From Acidiluteibacter ferrifornacis (lineage in GTDB: Bacteria > Bacteroidota > Bacteroidia > Flavobacteriales_E > Vicingaceae): 64,000 nt of DNA. Shown one piece after another: positions 18,161-26,885 of the stretch (the first letter of the stretch is position 1; every line of letters starts with the position of its first letter). The DNA lies in NCBI RefSeq assembly GCF_009909615.1, contig NZ_WWNE01000006.1:432611-496610 (forward strand), in the 5' to 3' direction. The position numbers were made by a program, and so were the translations under genes. Under the pieces are notes generated by a model that was not told where the DNA came from, did no database searches, and saw nothing but the letters and a program-made list of their open reading frames with translations.

Positions 18161-19960
18161 ATGTTTCCCTCCAATTCAGATAAAAGCTATGGAACACCAC
18201 AAAACTATAAGGTTCCAAGACGCTACACTTCTTATCACAACGAATCATTCTACCTAAAGATGAGAGATGGAGTCAAAATTGCGATTGACTTATACCTTCC
18301 GAAAAAACTGAATGGAACCAAAATCCCCGCGATAATTCATCAAACTAGATATCGACGAGAAATTGCTATCCGGAAACCATTTAGCTGGTTTATAAGTGGC
18401 CGTAAGATTCGAAGTCTTGATTTAATGAGAAATAAAATAGTAAAAAGTGGCTATGCTTGGCTGAATGTAGATGTTAGAGGCACAGGAGCTTCTTATGGTC
18501 AGTGGTTACATCCATGGTGGAAGGAGGAAATAGAAGACGGAGTTGAAATTATTGATTGGATTTTAAAACAAAAATGGAGCAATCAAAGGGTAGGCACTAC
18601 AGGTATATCATACGCAGGAACAGCAGCGGAGTTTTTAGCAGCAAAAGCTCACCCGGCCTTAAAGGCTTGTATCCCTATGTATTCTCTTTTTGATGTTTAC
18701 GATGACATTGTAATGCCAGGAGGAGTGTATCTGAAATGGTTCGTAGAGTCTTGGGAAATGATAAATAGAAGTTTAGATCAAAACAAATTACCTAAGAAAT
18801 CTTCTATCATTTCTCACTTAACCAATGGTGTAAAGAAAGTAAAGCAAAGCGAAGACTTTACTGCCGTATTAAAAGCTCATGAAAAGAACACAGATATCGC
18901 CAGTGAAGCATTCAGCTTAAATTTTAGAGATGATAAAAGTCCTGGTTTATCCATAAAAATGGATGATTTTTCTCCACATCATCAAATTAATAACATTGAA
19001 AAAAGTAATTCAGCAATTTATAGCTGGAGTGGTTGGATGGATGGAACCTATGCACATGCAGCGATAAAAAGATTCTTAAGTTTAAAAAACGAGCACAAAA
19101 AACTTATTCTTGGACCTTGGGACCATGGTGGAAAATACAATATTGACAAAAAATGTAAAACATCCTTTGAACATGAAGCTGAAATGCTAAAGTTCTTTGA
19201 TTATCATTTAAAAAACGAAAAAAATGGTCTAGAATTAGAAAAAGCGGTTCACTACTACACTTTGGTTGAAGGAAAATGGAAAAGTGCCTCACAATGGCCT
19301 CCACATCACAATAAGACCTCATTATTCTTAAAAGGAAAAGGATTATTAGCAAAAAAAACAGATGAAAACGAAAATTCAGCCAGCGAGTACAAAGTTGACT
19401 TTAATTGCAGTAGCGGAAAATGGTCGAGATACAGGGCGCTTAACGGAGTTGAAAAAAAAGCCGCACTATACGCTGATTGGGCAAATCGAAATGGGAAATA
19501 CCTCAGCTTTGAGACTCATAAGTTAACTCAAGATATTGAAATCACAGGCCACTCAATGGTAGAATTCTATCTGGAAAGCTCAGCTCCTGACGGAAATATT
19601 TTTGCATACTTAGAAAATATTGATGAAAAAGGAAATGCTACTTACATTACAGAAGGCATGCTAAGGCTAATCCATCGAAATGCATTTGCAATGCTAAATA
19701 TTCATGAGGATGCAGTTCCGGTTAGATCTTATTTACGAGACCAAGCTGATTCTATGCCAATTAATCAAATAGAAAAAATCCAATTCGACTTATTGCCCAC
19801 TTCTTATCTTTTGAAAAAAGGTCATTCATTACGACTGTCAATTAGTGGTGCTGACGAGGCTTATTTTAAGGCTTCAAAAGAAGAAAATGTGGTTTGGAAA
19901 CTTCATCATTCCAAAGAATTTCCATCTCAAATCATCCTCCCAACAAAAGACATCATCTAA
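18161..19960 (+). CDS. CocE/NonD-family (peptidase S15-like) alpha/beta hydrolase
   Basis: A 599-aa serine hydrolase. Residues 20-330 hold the S15 alpha/beta-hydrolase domain with nucleophile Ser150 in GTTGISYAGT. The catalytic Asp is probably in SGWMDG and the His in LGPWDHGG. The C-terminal third is a jelly-roll typical of CocE/NonD and X-Pro dipeptidyl peptidases (SAPDGNIFAYLENID). No signal peptide is seen, so it acts in the cytoplasm. It is placed between B1 and the kinase/sulfotransferase genes of set 1. It could be a tailoring esterase, a scavenging peptidase or a counterpart of the alpha/beta-fold lasso isopeptidases known from other phyla. That last idea is inference. Confidence 0.85.
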   Translation: MFPSNSDKSYGTPQNYKVPRRYTSYHNESFYLKMRDGVKIAIDLYLPKKLNGTKIPAIIHQTRYRREIAIRKPFSWFISGRKIRSLDLMRNKIVKSGYAWLNVDVRGTGASYGQWLHPWWKEEIEDGVEIIDWILKQKWSNQRVGTTGISYAGTAAEFLAAKAHPALKACIPMYSLFDVYDDIVMPGGVYLKWFVESWEMINRSLDQNKLPKKSSIISHLTNGVKKVKQSEDFTAVLKAHEKNTDIASEAFSLNFRDDKSPGLSIKMDDFSPHHQINNIEKSNSAIYSWSGWMDGTYAHAAIKRFLSLKNEHKKLILGPWDHGGKYNIDKKCKTSFEHEAEMLKFFDYHLKNEKNGLELEKAVHYYTLVEGKWKSASQWPPHHNKTSLFLKGKGLLAKKTDENENSASEYKVDFNCSSGKWSRYRALNGVEKKAALYADWANRNGKYLSFETHKLTQDIEITGHSMVEFYLESSAPDGNIFAYLENIDEKGNATYITEGMLRLIHRNAFAMLNIHEDAVPVRSYLRDQADSMPINQIEKIQFDLLPTSYLLKKGHSLRLSISGADEAYFKASKEENVVWKLHHSKEFPSQIILPTKDII

Positions 19961-20778
19961 AGATAATTAAGCTCTTCCATCACCAATCCATGCCTTGAAA
20001 CAATTCGTTCTATTTGTTCTGGGATCAAAATTGATTTCCATTCTCCACTTATTCCCTTTCTAAAAAAATTTTGATTGACTATAGAACCTTCCTTAAAACG
20101 CGTCTTTGCTTCTTGCTTTTGCAGCAGACCTATTTTACTCTTTATAATAGCTTCATTTATTTCTCCTTTAGTAAAAGAAAAACCTAGATACTTACTAATA
20201 GATGAAAATGTAATCCATTCATTTTCCAACATATCTTCATAGCGTATCACTAAACATTCAGGATAACCCACTTTCCATGACCGATAATGCCGACTCCATG
20301 AACTCAGAAAGTCGGCACTCATACGCTGATTCAATTTAGTCGGATTACCCATAATAGCATTATTATTATTTAAAAATTCGATTGATTGATCGATAGACCA
20401 CTGTTGATGATAAGCAAGTGAAATAACAACATCCAAAGGGTTTCTAACCACATAAATTACTTTTTGGGATAAATCCGATAACAAACTTTCATTCAATTGG
20501 AACAATTGGTTCGCATGATGAATTTTAACACAACTCTCTTTTAAAACTAGTTTTGGTAATTGATGAAATAACCTCTTTCTAACATTCTCCAATTCCTGAA
20601 ATGTAAGCTCTGAAGGTTCAAAAGGAGTAAAATGCTCAATGAGTTGATTATCGTTAGCAAAATACGTTTTCATCAATTGATTGATATTAAAGGTTCCTTT
20701 TCCTCCAATTATCAAATTAGTCAAAAACACACGAATCCACGTATTTCCTGACTTAGGATATGAAGCAAGCCAAAACAT
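19957..20778 (-). CDS. Sulfotransferase (Sulfotransfer_1 type), set 1
   Basis: A 273-aa PAPS-dependent sulfotransferase. The sequence begins MFWLASYPKSGNTWIRVFL, the canonical 5'-PSB loop. YVVRNPLDVVISLAYH is the 3'-phosphate-binding motif, and RKGISGEWKS near residue 247 matches the C-terminal RKGxxGxWK motif that clamps PAPS. The gene lies immediately after a HPr-kinase-like gene (3-bp gap), the same order as in set 2 (57467 then 56523). That conserved pairing ties sulfation to the kinase product. The homologue in set 2 has lost the W-K of the C-terminal motif. The acceptor is unknown. Confidence 0.9.
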   Translation of the reverse strand: MFWLASYPKSGNTWIRVFLTNLIIGGKGTFNINQLMKTYFANDNQLIEHFTPFEPSELTFQELENVRKRLFHQLPKLVLKESCVKIHHANQLFQLNESLLSDLSQKVIYVVRNPLDVVISLAYHQQWSIDQSIEFLNNNNAIMGNPTKLNQRMSADFLSSWSRHYRSWKVGYPECLVIRYEDMLENEWITFSSISKYLGFSFTKGEINEAIIKSKIGLLQKQEAKTRFKEGSIVNQNFFRKGISGEWKSILIPEQIERIVSRHGLVMEELNYL

Positions 20779-20781
20779 AAT

Positions 20782-21681
20782 CTAAACCCCTATATATTTC
20801 TTAATCAGCGCTACTTGTTCATTTAAACTTGGAACTGATCGGGGTTGCTGGATTTCATATAAGTCAACTTGATTACTTAATAAGGCACATTTTCTAAAGT
20901 GCTCCTGTTCTAATTCAAAACCGTTGATAAGTTGACTTCGATAGGTTTGACGCATTAATTTTACTAATTTCTCTTTACCTTCAACCTTCTTAATGGTTAG
21001 CTTTTTAGTATAAATATTGGGGCATAAAATAAATATACTTTTAACTGGAAATTCTTTAGAGGTTTCAGCCGTTTCAATTTCAAGTGCATATTTCTCCAGG
21101 TCGCTTCGAATCTGATATAACCTATTCGTAGTTTTACCTAACATTTTTAACGCATCAGGCCATAACTTCATACGTCCAATACCCTGATTTAAGACCGCAT
21201 TATCATCAGCAAATACAATTGGGGAAAGGTCATCATTCAAAGCAAGTAGGCCTTCCTTTTGTAAGGCAGCTACTAGGGTTGATTTCCCTGATCCTGAATT
21301 GCCAGCAAATAAATAACTGTAACCTCGATTTGCAACTGCACTGGCGTGGATAGGCAAAGTACTTCTTAAATGACAAAGGCCTCCTAAAACTGATGCAAAA
21401 AGAAAGACCTTAACATCTTTAAAATCAGCATTTGGAGCTATATCAATCTGAATTTCTCTTCCTTCAATTACATAAAAACGAGCAACCCCATCAATATTTA
21501 ACTGATAATGACCCGGTTTAACTTGAAAACCGATTCCCTTTTTCTTTACTCCCTTTAATTCCTTCGCTACTTCCTTAGCCAGAATCTTAATTTCTACTTC
21601 CTTTTCATGATCACCTTCAAAAAGCTCAGGTAGTTCAAATTCAGAAGCAACATTCCAACCAAAAAGTGTATAGTAATGCAT
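20782..21681 (-). CDS. HPr-kinase-like lasso-peptide kinase candidate, set 1
   Basis: About 299 aa from the start I prefer (21681, MHYYTLFGWNVASE). A start at 21711 would overlap the upstream hydroxylase. The P-loop is FAGNSGSGKST (residues 126-135), followed by NDDLSPIV, the acidic segment expected after it in HprK-type kinases. The N-terminal half is a beta-rich domain opening with the SEFELPEL motif common to proteins from lasso and related RiPP loci. Characterised relatives in paeninodin-type pathways phosphorylate the C-terminal Ser of the precursor. Both precursors here end in Ser. A homologue lies at 56508. True HPr kinase activity is unlikely because no phosphotransferase-system genes are nearby. 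Confidence 0.85.
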   Translation of the reverse strand: MHYYTLFGWNVASEFELPELFEGDHEKEVEIKILAKEVAKELKGVKKKGIGFQVKPGHYQLNIDGVARFYVIEGREIQIDIAPNADFKDVKVFLFASVLGGLCHLRSTLPIHASAVANRGYSYLFAGNSGSGKSTLVAALQKEGLLALNDDLSPIVFADDNAVLNQGIGRMKLWPDALKMLGKTTNRLYQIRSDLEKYALEIETAETSKEFPVKSIFILCPNIYTKKLTIKKVEGKEKLVKLMRQTYRSQLINGFELEQEHFRKCALLSNQVDLYEIQQPRSVPSLNEQVALIKKYIGV

Positions 21682-21691
21682 AGTAATTGTG

Positions 21692-22243
21692 TTATATTGA
21701 ATAGTATTCAAAAATCAAGTGTATACGATCAATATTCCCATTATTAATGGCCCAATGTAACTGATTATTATTTACCTCATAAACTTGTCCAACTTCCATA
21801 TGAATTGATTCTCCATTAGCATAAAAAAACACTTCATTATTAGTAAAAATAGGTATATGTATTTTGTGAGGATATTGGGCAGAAGGAGATTTATCAACAT
21901 GTGGTTTTACCTCTGATTTGGAAGGTAGTTTAGCCAACATGATTCGAGGGAAATAACCTTTTGAGTAGTTAAAGGGTTGAACCGCCTTTTCTATAATAGG
22001 CTCAATTATATCTTTCCAACCTGACCAATGTGAAGTTTCATAACTTTCTAAATGTGATTTGAGGTTTTTCGGGAAACGAAAAACTAAGTGCTGTGCTCTT
22101 CCTAGCGCATTAAATTTATTCGGCTTTTCAGAATCAGCAATTTGCCAATCACTATCACTTAATGCTTCAACTCTTCGTTTTAAATCCGAAACATTTACCG
22201 AACCTAGGTTGCGATAGCTTTTTGTTTTATTTGAATTAATCAC
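21692..22243 (-). CDS. Aspartyl/asparaginyl beta-hydroxylase-like Fe(II)/2-oxoglutarate enzyme, set 1
   Basis: A 183-aa protein with the double-stranded beta-helix ligands of the Asp/Asn beta-hydroxylase family: His115-x-Asp117 (KPHVDKS), distal His163 (QLHWAINNG) and a likely 2-oxoglutarate-binding Arg173 (DRIHLIFEY). Such enzymes hydroxylate Asp or Asn side chains, and a related type of oxygenase is known to beta-hydroxylate Asp in a lasso peptide. Both precursor cores in this window are rich in Asp. The gene is followed at 10 bp by the kinase gene and overlaps the upstream glycosyltransferase gene by 8 bp, so an operon is likely. Its paralogue is at 58821. Confidence 0.85.
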   Translation of the reverse strand: MINSNKTKSYRNLGSVNVSDLKRRVEALSDSDWQIADSEKPNKFNALGRAQHLVFRFPKNLKSHLESYETSHWSGWKDIIEPIIEKAVQPFNYSKGYFPRIMLAKLPSKSEVKPHVDKSPSAQYPHKIHIPIFTNNEVFFYANGESIHMEVGQVYEVNNNQLHWAINNGNIDRIHLIFEYYSI

Positions 22244-23129
22244 GATACGAAATTAGGAGAATTAAACCACTCAAGCACTTCTCTTTCCAAGTCATTTTTT
22301 TATTCATGATTTTAGAAAACTCATGAAATAACAAATTCCATTCTGCTATTTGAGCCGATGGCCTTCTGCCTTTTAAAAGTCGCTTTACCAAAACTTCTCT
22401 TTTCCATGGTTTCGGATGCCTCAAAAAATGCCAAACCGATGCGCTCTCAACGTTTTCCTTCTGTTCAATTTGCCGGGCAGGTAAAACATAGGCATTGTAC
22501 TTAGAATCTATAATATTGGCAGATTTAGTAAATTCTTGATTTAAGATAAATTGATCTGTGTGCCCACTTTTTAATTTTGAAAATTGTTTGATTGAAATAC
22601 GATTTAAAAGTTTTTCATAAATCTTTTCATCTAATTTCTTAGGTTTAAAATGAAAAAAGCCAGCATTAAACGTAAGATGGGTTGTAAGTAATGGATCTGC
22701 TGAAAAAGTTTCTAAACTACGCTTTCCGCCAAGCATAGAATGCAAATCTATGCAAGCAGAAAAAGGATTTTTCAATTCAAATATCTCTGCTATATTTTTT
22801 CTAAAAATAATATCACTATCTACATATAGAATCGAATCATAATCTAGTTTAAAAGCTTGTAAACTATAAAACCTTGTTTGCCTTTTTCTGTATGAAGGCA
22901 AGGCATTTGTAAGTTGATTTATCTTATTTTTTAATTTTATATCAAGCTTAAAACATTGAACTCCAAATAATTCATTTAATTCCCTTTGTTCTTGTTTGCT
23001 GAATTCATCATGTATAAGAATTAAGTCTACCTTAAACTTTGAATGTAGCTTTAAAAAGGAATAAAACATTAATTGAGTTCCTTCCAAATAAGATCTGCTA
23101 GAAACTGTAACAAGGGCTGCTCTCAACAT
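22236..23129 (-). CDS. Glycosyltransferase family 8-like
   Basis: A 297-aa GT-A protein. The metal-binding DxD is in LYVDSDIIF (around residue 105). An FNAGFFHF segment and a C-terminal HFLRHPKPW, matching the HxxGxxKPW motif of GT8 enzymes such as glycogenin and LPS galactosyltransferases, support the family. Bacteroidota homologues often glycosylate lipopolysaccharide or proteins. Here it is the first gene of a leftward operon with an oxygenase, kinase and sulfotransferase, so it may glycosylate the RiPP. That is context inference only. Confidence 0.8.
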   Translation of the reverse strand: MLRAALVTVSSRSYLEGTQLMFYSFLKLHSKFKVDLILIHDEFSKQEQRELNELFGVQCFKLDIKLKNKINQLTNALPSYRKRQTRFYSLQAFKLDYDSILYVDSDIIFRKNIAEIFELKNPFSACIDLHSMLGGKRSLETFSADPLLTTHLTFNAGFFHFKPKKLDEKIYEKLLNRISIKQFSKLKSGHTDQFILNQEFTKSANIIDSKYNAYVLPARQIEQKENVESASVWHFLRHPKPWKREVLVKRLLKGRRPSAQIAEWNLLFHEFSKIMNKKMTWKEKCLSGLILLISYRD

Positions 23130-23229
23130 TTAACTCTATTGGTATTTCCCAAAAGTAAGACCAACATTCCTTATACATATGATTTTTATTAAATCATTTA
23201 ACTTAATATTGTTCCAACTTTATTTTGAT

Positions 23230-23964
23230 ATGACTCTCCAAGAAATTAAAAATTTAAAAGAAAAAAGCGATACTCGCGAAAGCCTAATCGAATATCTCAT
23301 TCATTTACACAAAGTTAAAAACATAGCCGAAATTGGCGTTTTTAAAGGTGACCTGACCTCCTATTTATTAAATAAAGTTGAAGCTATTGAAAATTACACT
23401 TTAATAGATCCATGGAGATATTTAGAGGATTGGAATAAACCAAATAATCAATCAAACACCAATTTTGAAGCTATTTATAAAGACACCTTAGAAAAGGTCT
23501 CTTTTGCACAATCAAAGTTGACAATATTAAGAGGAAAAACAAATGAGATATCCGAATCGATTAAACCTAATTCACTTGACGCAATTTATATTGATGGAGA
23601 TCATACCTTAAAAGGGATCACAATTGACTTAATCCAAATGTGGGATAAATTAACTTCAAATGGAATAATTATCGGAGACGATTTCTACCCTAGCATAAAA
23701 CGGAACAAGTTTGCCTTTGAGCCAACCTTAGTCTTCCCTTTTGCAGTTTACTTTGCGGAAGCAAAAAATGTAAAAATTTTTACGCTTCCTTTCAATCAAT
23801 TCCTAATAATAAAAAATCATCAACCATTCGAATTTATTGACTTAACCGGAAAATATTCAAAAATTGAATTAAAACCATTAATAGAAGAAGTATTGCAGAC
23901 TCAAGCCAACGAGAACAGACTACTAGTCAAATTTAAAAGAAAATTAAATCGCTTGTTGAAGTAA
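23230..23964 (+). CDS. Class I SAM-dependent methyltransferase (Methyltransf_24 type)
   Basis: About 244 aa from the ATG at 23230 (MTLQEIKNL). An in-frame ATG at 23179 adds 17 hydrophobic residues that do not belong to the fold. Motif I is IAEIGVFKGDLTSYLL. The conserved IDPW and the acidic motif YIDGDHTLKGITIDL followed by GGxxxxDD-like NGIIIGDDFYP are typical of the O-methyltransferase-like family found in glycan and natural-product loci. It is convergent with the cyclase gene at a distance of 3 bp. It may methylate a sugar or the peptide. Confidence 0.82.
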   Translation: MTLQEIKNLKEKSDTRESLIEYLIHLHKVKNIAEIGVFKGDLTSYLLNKVEAIENYTLIDPWRYLEDWNKPNNQSNTNFEAIYKDTLEKVSFAQSKLTILRGKTNEISESIKPNSLDAIYIDGDHTLKGITIDLIQMWDKLTSNGIIIGDDFYPSIKRNKFAFEPTLVFPFAVYFAEAKNVKIFTLPFNQFLIIKNHQPFEFIDLTGKYSKIELKPLIEEVLQTQANENRLLVKFKRKLNRLLK

Positions 23965-23967
23965 ACT

Positions 23968-25836
23968 TCACGTTAGCTGATCTGCAAGCATGAGATAAAC
24001 AAAGTCGGTTGTAGATTGATTCCATTCTTTAAACTGAATTCTATTTTTTTGGAGCTTCTCACGATCTAAATAGCTCCAAACAGGGTGGTTTGGGGCTATA
24101 GAAAAAAGTCTTTCTTCTAGCTTTTCACCATCATTCATTGTGCGGCTCAATACCTGTGGATTAGAACTGCCCTTTTTAGTATTTCGCCAAACATAATCTT
24201 TAGGCAAATGGCGTTCCAATACTTTCTTAAAAATATAACGACCATTTCCATTTCTCGCTTTATACTCCGTTGGCAATCCCAGATAAAATTCAATTAAGTC
24301 AATATCCAACAAAGGATAACGATATTCAACTTGAAAAGATCGAGCGGCTTGGGCTTGATACTCTAGGCGCATAGCTACGTGTGGCTCTTGCATCCTACGG
24401 ATTTGATCTTCCATAAAATTACCATTTCTGCTATACCGCTTTTGGTAATCCCTAAAGCGATCTTCCATATTTAATTCCTTAAACCAATGCTCAACTAAAG
24501 GTCTATGTTTTAGCTTTTTTTGTAGATTGGACGCGTTACCACAAATTGATTGAAAACGGTTTATTGTATTCACTAGAATTCGATCATTCATAATAAGTTT
24601 TAGATACAAGCTACTATATAACAACCACTTTCCTTTATTCTTACGTTTACTTAGTGCTGAAATTTCATCCTTAAGAAGATTATTTTTACCCTCTAAATAT
24701 AGTTGTTTTATATAACCACTAGCTTGAGAAGATACCATTTCATCACCCCCAAAACCAGAGAAAAGTATTCGTTGCCCTTTGGCATACAACTTTTGATACA
24801 AACCGTCTCGAAAGAGTGGATTAAATTCAAAAGGTGGTTCATCATGGACTTTTAAGTTCCAGGCTAGGCTATCAAGCATTCCTTTACCTGTATCAGTGAG
24901 CAATTCCACATCTTTAATCCCAGCATAATTTGCCACTTCTAAAACTCTAACTTCATCACTAGACAAACCCATACCGCTTAAATAAGAAGGCAAAACATAG
25001 CTATAAGCACTTACCCTATTGGGCGAGTGGTTTTGAAGCAAAACACTTACTAGAGAAGAATCAAGGCCTCCACTCAACTCAGTTCCTGAAGATACGCCGC
25101 TTTCCATTCTATATGCAACCGCTTGGATTAACTTTTCTTCAAATGCATCAATATAATCTGCTTCCCTATTAAATGAAATTGACTTTATATTATCAAGATT
25201 CCAATACTTTTGAAACTGCATATCCTTCTCTCTAAATAAGGCAGTATGGGTTGCCGGAAAGCGTTTAATGTTTCTATAAAGTGTATGCCTATTATCAAGC
25301 CATATTCTACAAATAAAATCAGCAACATATTGCTCATCAATTGCATGATTGATGAAAGGCAAACTTAAAAGACCTTTCAATTCAGTTGCAAAGGCAAAAT
25401 ATTCTTCGTTTAGAAAGTAATAAAGCGGTTTAATTCCGTGTTGATCCCTCGCCACATATACATTCCCAGTTTGTTGATCAAGTATTACAAAAGCAAATTC
25501 ACCATTGAGATACTCAGGACAACTTCTTCCCCATTTATGATACGCTTTAAGCAACAAAAAATCATCAGAATGACTTTCAAATGGATTTAAATCTAACTTC
25601 TGTTTAAGCTCTGATTTGTTAAACAAAGTTGCATCTGCTATCAGAACATGTTTTTTATCAGTTACTATTTTCCCCTCTTTAGTGTTAAGACTTAAGTAAC
25701 CTAAACAAAACACTTCATTACTCTTTATCACCTTGGCTTTTGCATCCCAATAATCTAAGGCCACTTGCATAGCTTGTCCATGCTCCTGTTTTATTGGCGC
25801 CCCATTTCTACTCACAATACCAAAAATTGAATTCAT
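23968..25836 (-). CDS. Lasso-type cyclase (asparagine-synthetase fold, glutaminase-dead), set 1
   Basis: A 622-aa two-domain protein. The N-terminal amidotransferase-like domain starts MNSIFGIVSRNG, so the essential Cys2 is missing and it cannot hydrolyse glutamine. The fold is otherwise kept (NGEFAFVILD, RDQHGIKPLYYF). The C-terminal domain retains the ATP PP-loop SGGLDSS (residues 255-261), SGFGGDE and a late KKGSSNPQ segment. This combination is typical of lasso macrolactam synthetases, which adenylate an Asp/Glu side chain of the cut core and close the ring with the new N-terminus. The gene is followed by the DltD-like and MBOAT genes. The set 2 homologue is at 52304. Confidence 0.82.
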   Translation of the reverse strand: MNSIFGIVSRNGAPIKQEHGQAMQVALDYWDAKAKVIKSNEVFCLGYLSLNTKEGKIVTDKKHVLIADATLFNKSELKQKLDLNPFESHSDDFLLLKAYHKWGRSCPEYLNGEFAFVILDQQTGNVYVARDQHGIKPLYYFLNEEYFAFATELKGLLSLPFINHAIDEQYVADFICRIWLDNRHTLYRNIKRFPATHTALFREKDMQFQKYWNLDNIKSISFNREADYIDAFEEKLIQAVAYRMESGVSSGTELSGGLDSSLVSVLLQNHSPNRVSAYSYVLPSYLSGMGLSSDEVRVLEVANYAGIKDVELLTDTGKGMLDSLAWNLKVHDEPPFEFNPLFRDGLYQKLYAKGQRILFSGFGGDEMVSSQASGYIKQLYLEGKNNLLKDEISALSKRKNKGKWLLYSSLYLKLIMNDRILVNTINRFQSICGNASNLQKKLKHRPLVEHWFKELNMEDRFRDYQKRYSRNGNFMEDQIRRMQEPHVAMRLEYQAQAARSFQVEYRYPLLDIDLIEFYLGLPTEYKARNGNGRYIFKKVLERHLPKDYVWRNTKKGSSNPQVLSRTMNDGEKLEERLFSIAPNHPVWSYLDREKLQKNRIQFKEWNQSTTDFVYLMLADQLT

Positions 25837-25841
25837 GGAAA

Positions 25842-26876
25842 TCAGTTCAATGGGTTTTGATCTTTAAAAAAAGAAAACAATTTCCACATGCTACCTCTCT
25901 TCACATGAGAAATATCAAGAAAATCTGTCTCGGTGAGTCCGAAATCAGTTGGATCAGTTCCTCCAAAAAGTTTAACTCTGTATTTTCTCTCTAATTCACG
26001 GGTGTATAATTTCCATTTCTTATTAACCTCTTTGAAAGACTTATCGTTCATCATTTTAGGATGAAATGGCAAAATAAAAAAACTCACTACAACTCCCTTA
26101 TCTTGCAAATAATCAATTAATTTATGATGCAACAAAATTAATTCTGATTTCGGCGAATTAATGGCTTCAGAATAAAATTCTATAGTTTCTTGAAGCGTGT
26201 TCTCTGCTATTTCCTTTTGGGGAATAAAATTATTCTTAACCGTTCCATCAGGAAACATAATGAATCTTTCATTTAAAGTTTTAACCTTAGAAATTTCATG
26301 CGTTTCTGATTTTAAGTTGTAAACCAAATACTTTGCAGAAAAGAGTTCTTGAAACTTATCTTTTAGAATTTTTATTGAAGTAACACCCAAAGTCGGCTGT
26401 TCCAAGTTCATTTTTTCTAACATTTCCAGATACGGTTCTGCAATCACATCCAGTGGTCGCGGATCTTTGTTTGAAATGTAATAAGGTCGCAAAGCCAATA
26501 CCACCTGCTTCGGAAGCATACCTCTCTTATCGTATTCATTCAAAATAGCTAGTTGAAAAAATAAACCGCTCCCGGGAGCCCATTGAGAAAAGACATCCAT
26601 TCCTTTAAATATATTTTCGCCTAATTGAGCACAATCACTTGCCCCTATAACTAAAACATCTTTAGGTCGTTTTAATTGCTTAGCGTATTTGAAGTGAAGA
26701 TAAGGTTTATGGACATGAGAAACTCCATAAATCGTATCTTCTTTTTGCAAACCTTCTACCGCTTTTTCAAGGTTTTCTTGATGAAAAATCATTTGTTCAT
26801 CTAAAGCATAGTTAATGGCTCCCATTATGATAAAAAAGAGAATCAGATAAGTTATTTTGAATAAAAACTTCCTCAT
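25842..26876 (-). CDS. Membrane-anchored DltD/AlgJ-like partner of the MBOAT acyltransferase
   Basis: A 344-aa protein with one N-terminal membrane segment (KITYLILFFIIMGAINYAL) and a periplasmic domain. VLVIGASDCAQLGENIF occupies the place of the first SGNH block but without an obvious GDS nucleophile, and FLDISHVKRGS near the C-terminus resembles the block with catalytic Asp/His. In MBOAT systems such as DltB/DltD or AlgI/AlgJ, a partner of this type passes the acyl group to the final acceptor. It starts 9 bp after the MBOAT stop, so the two are coupled. I cannot name a closer family. Confidence 0.65.
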   Translation of the reverse strand: MRKFLFKITYLILFFIIMGAINYALDEQMIFHQENLEKAVEGLQKEDTIYGVSHVHKPYLHFKYAKQLKRPKDVLVIGASDCAQLGENIFKGMDVFSQWAPGSGLFFQLAILNEYDKRGMLPKQVVLALRPYYISNKDPRPLDVIAEPYLEMLEKMNLEQPTLGVTSIKILKDKFQELFSAKYLVYNLKSETHEISKVKTLNERFIMFPDGTVKNNFIPQKEIAENTLQETIEFYSEAINSPKSELILLHHKLIDYLQDKGVVVSFFILPFHPKMMNDKSFKEVNKKWKLYTRELERKYRVKLFGGTDPTDFGLTETDFLDISHVKRGSMWKLFSFFKDQNPLN

Positions 26877-26885
26877 TAAACCTAA

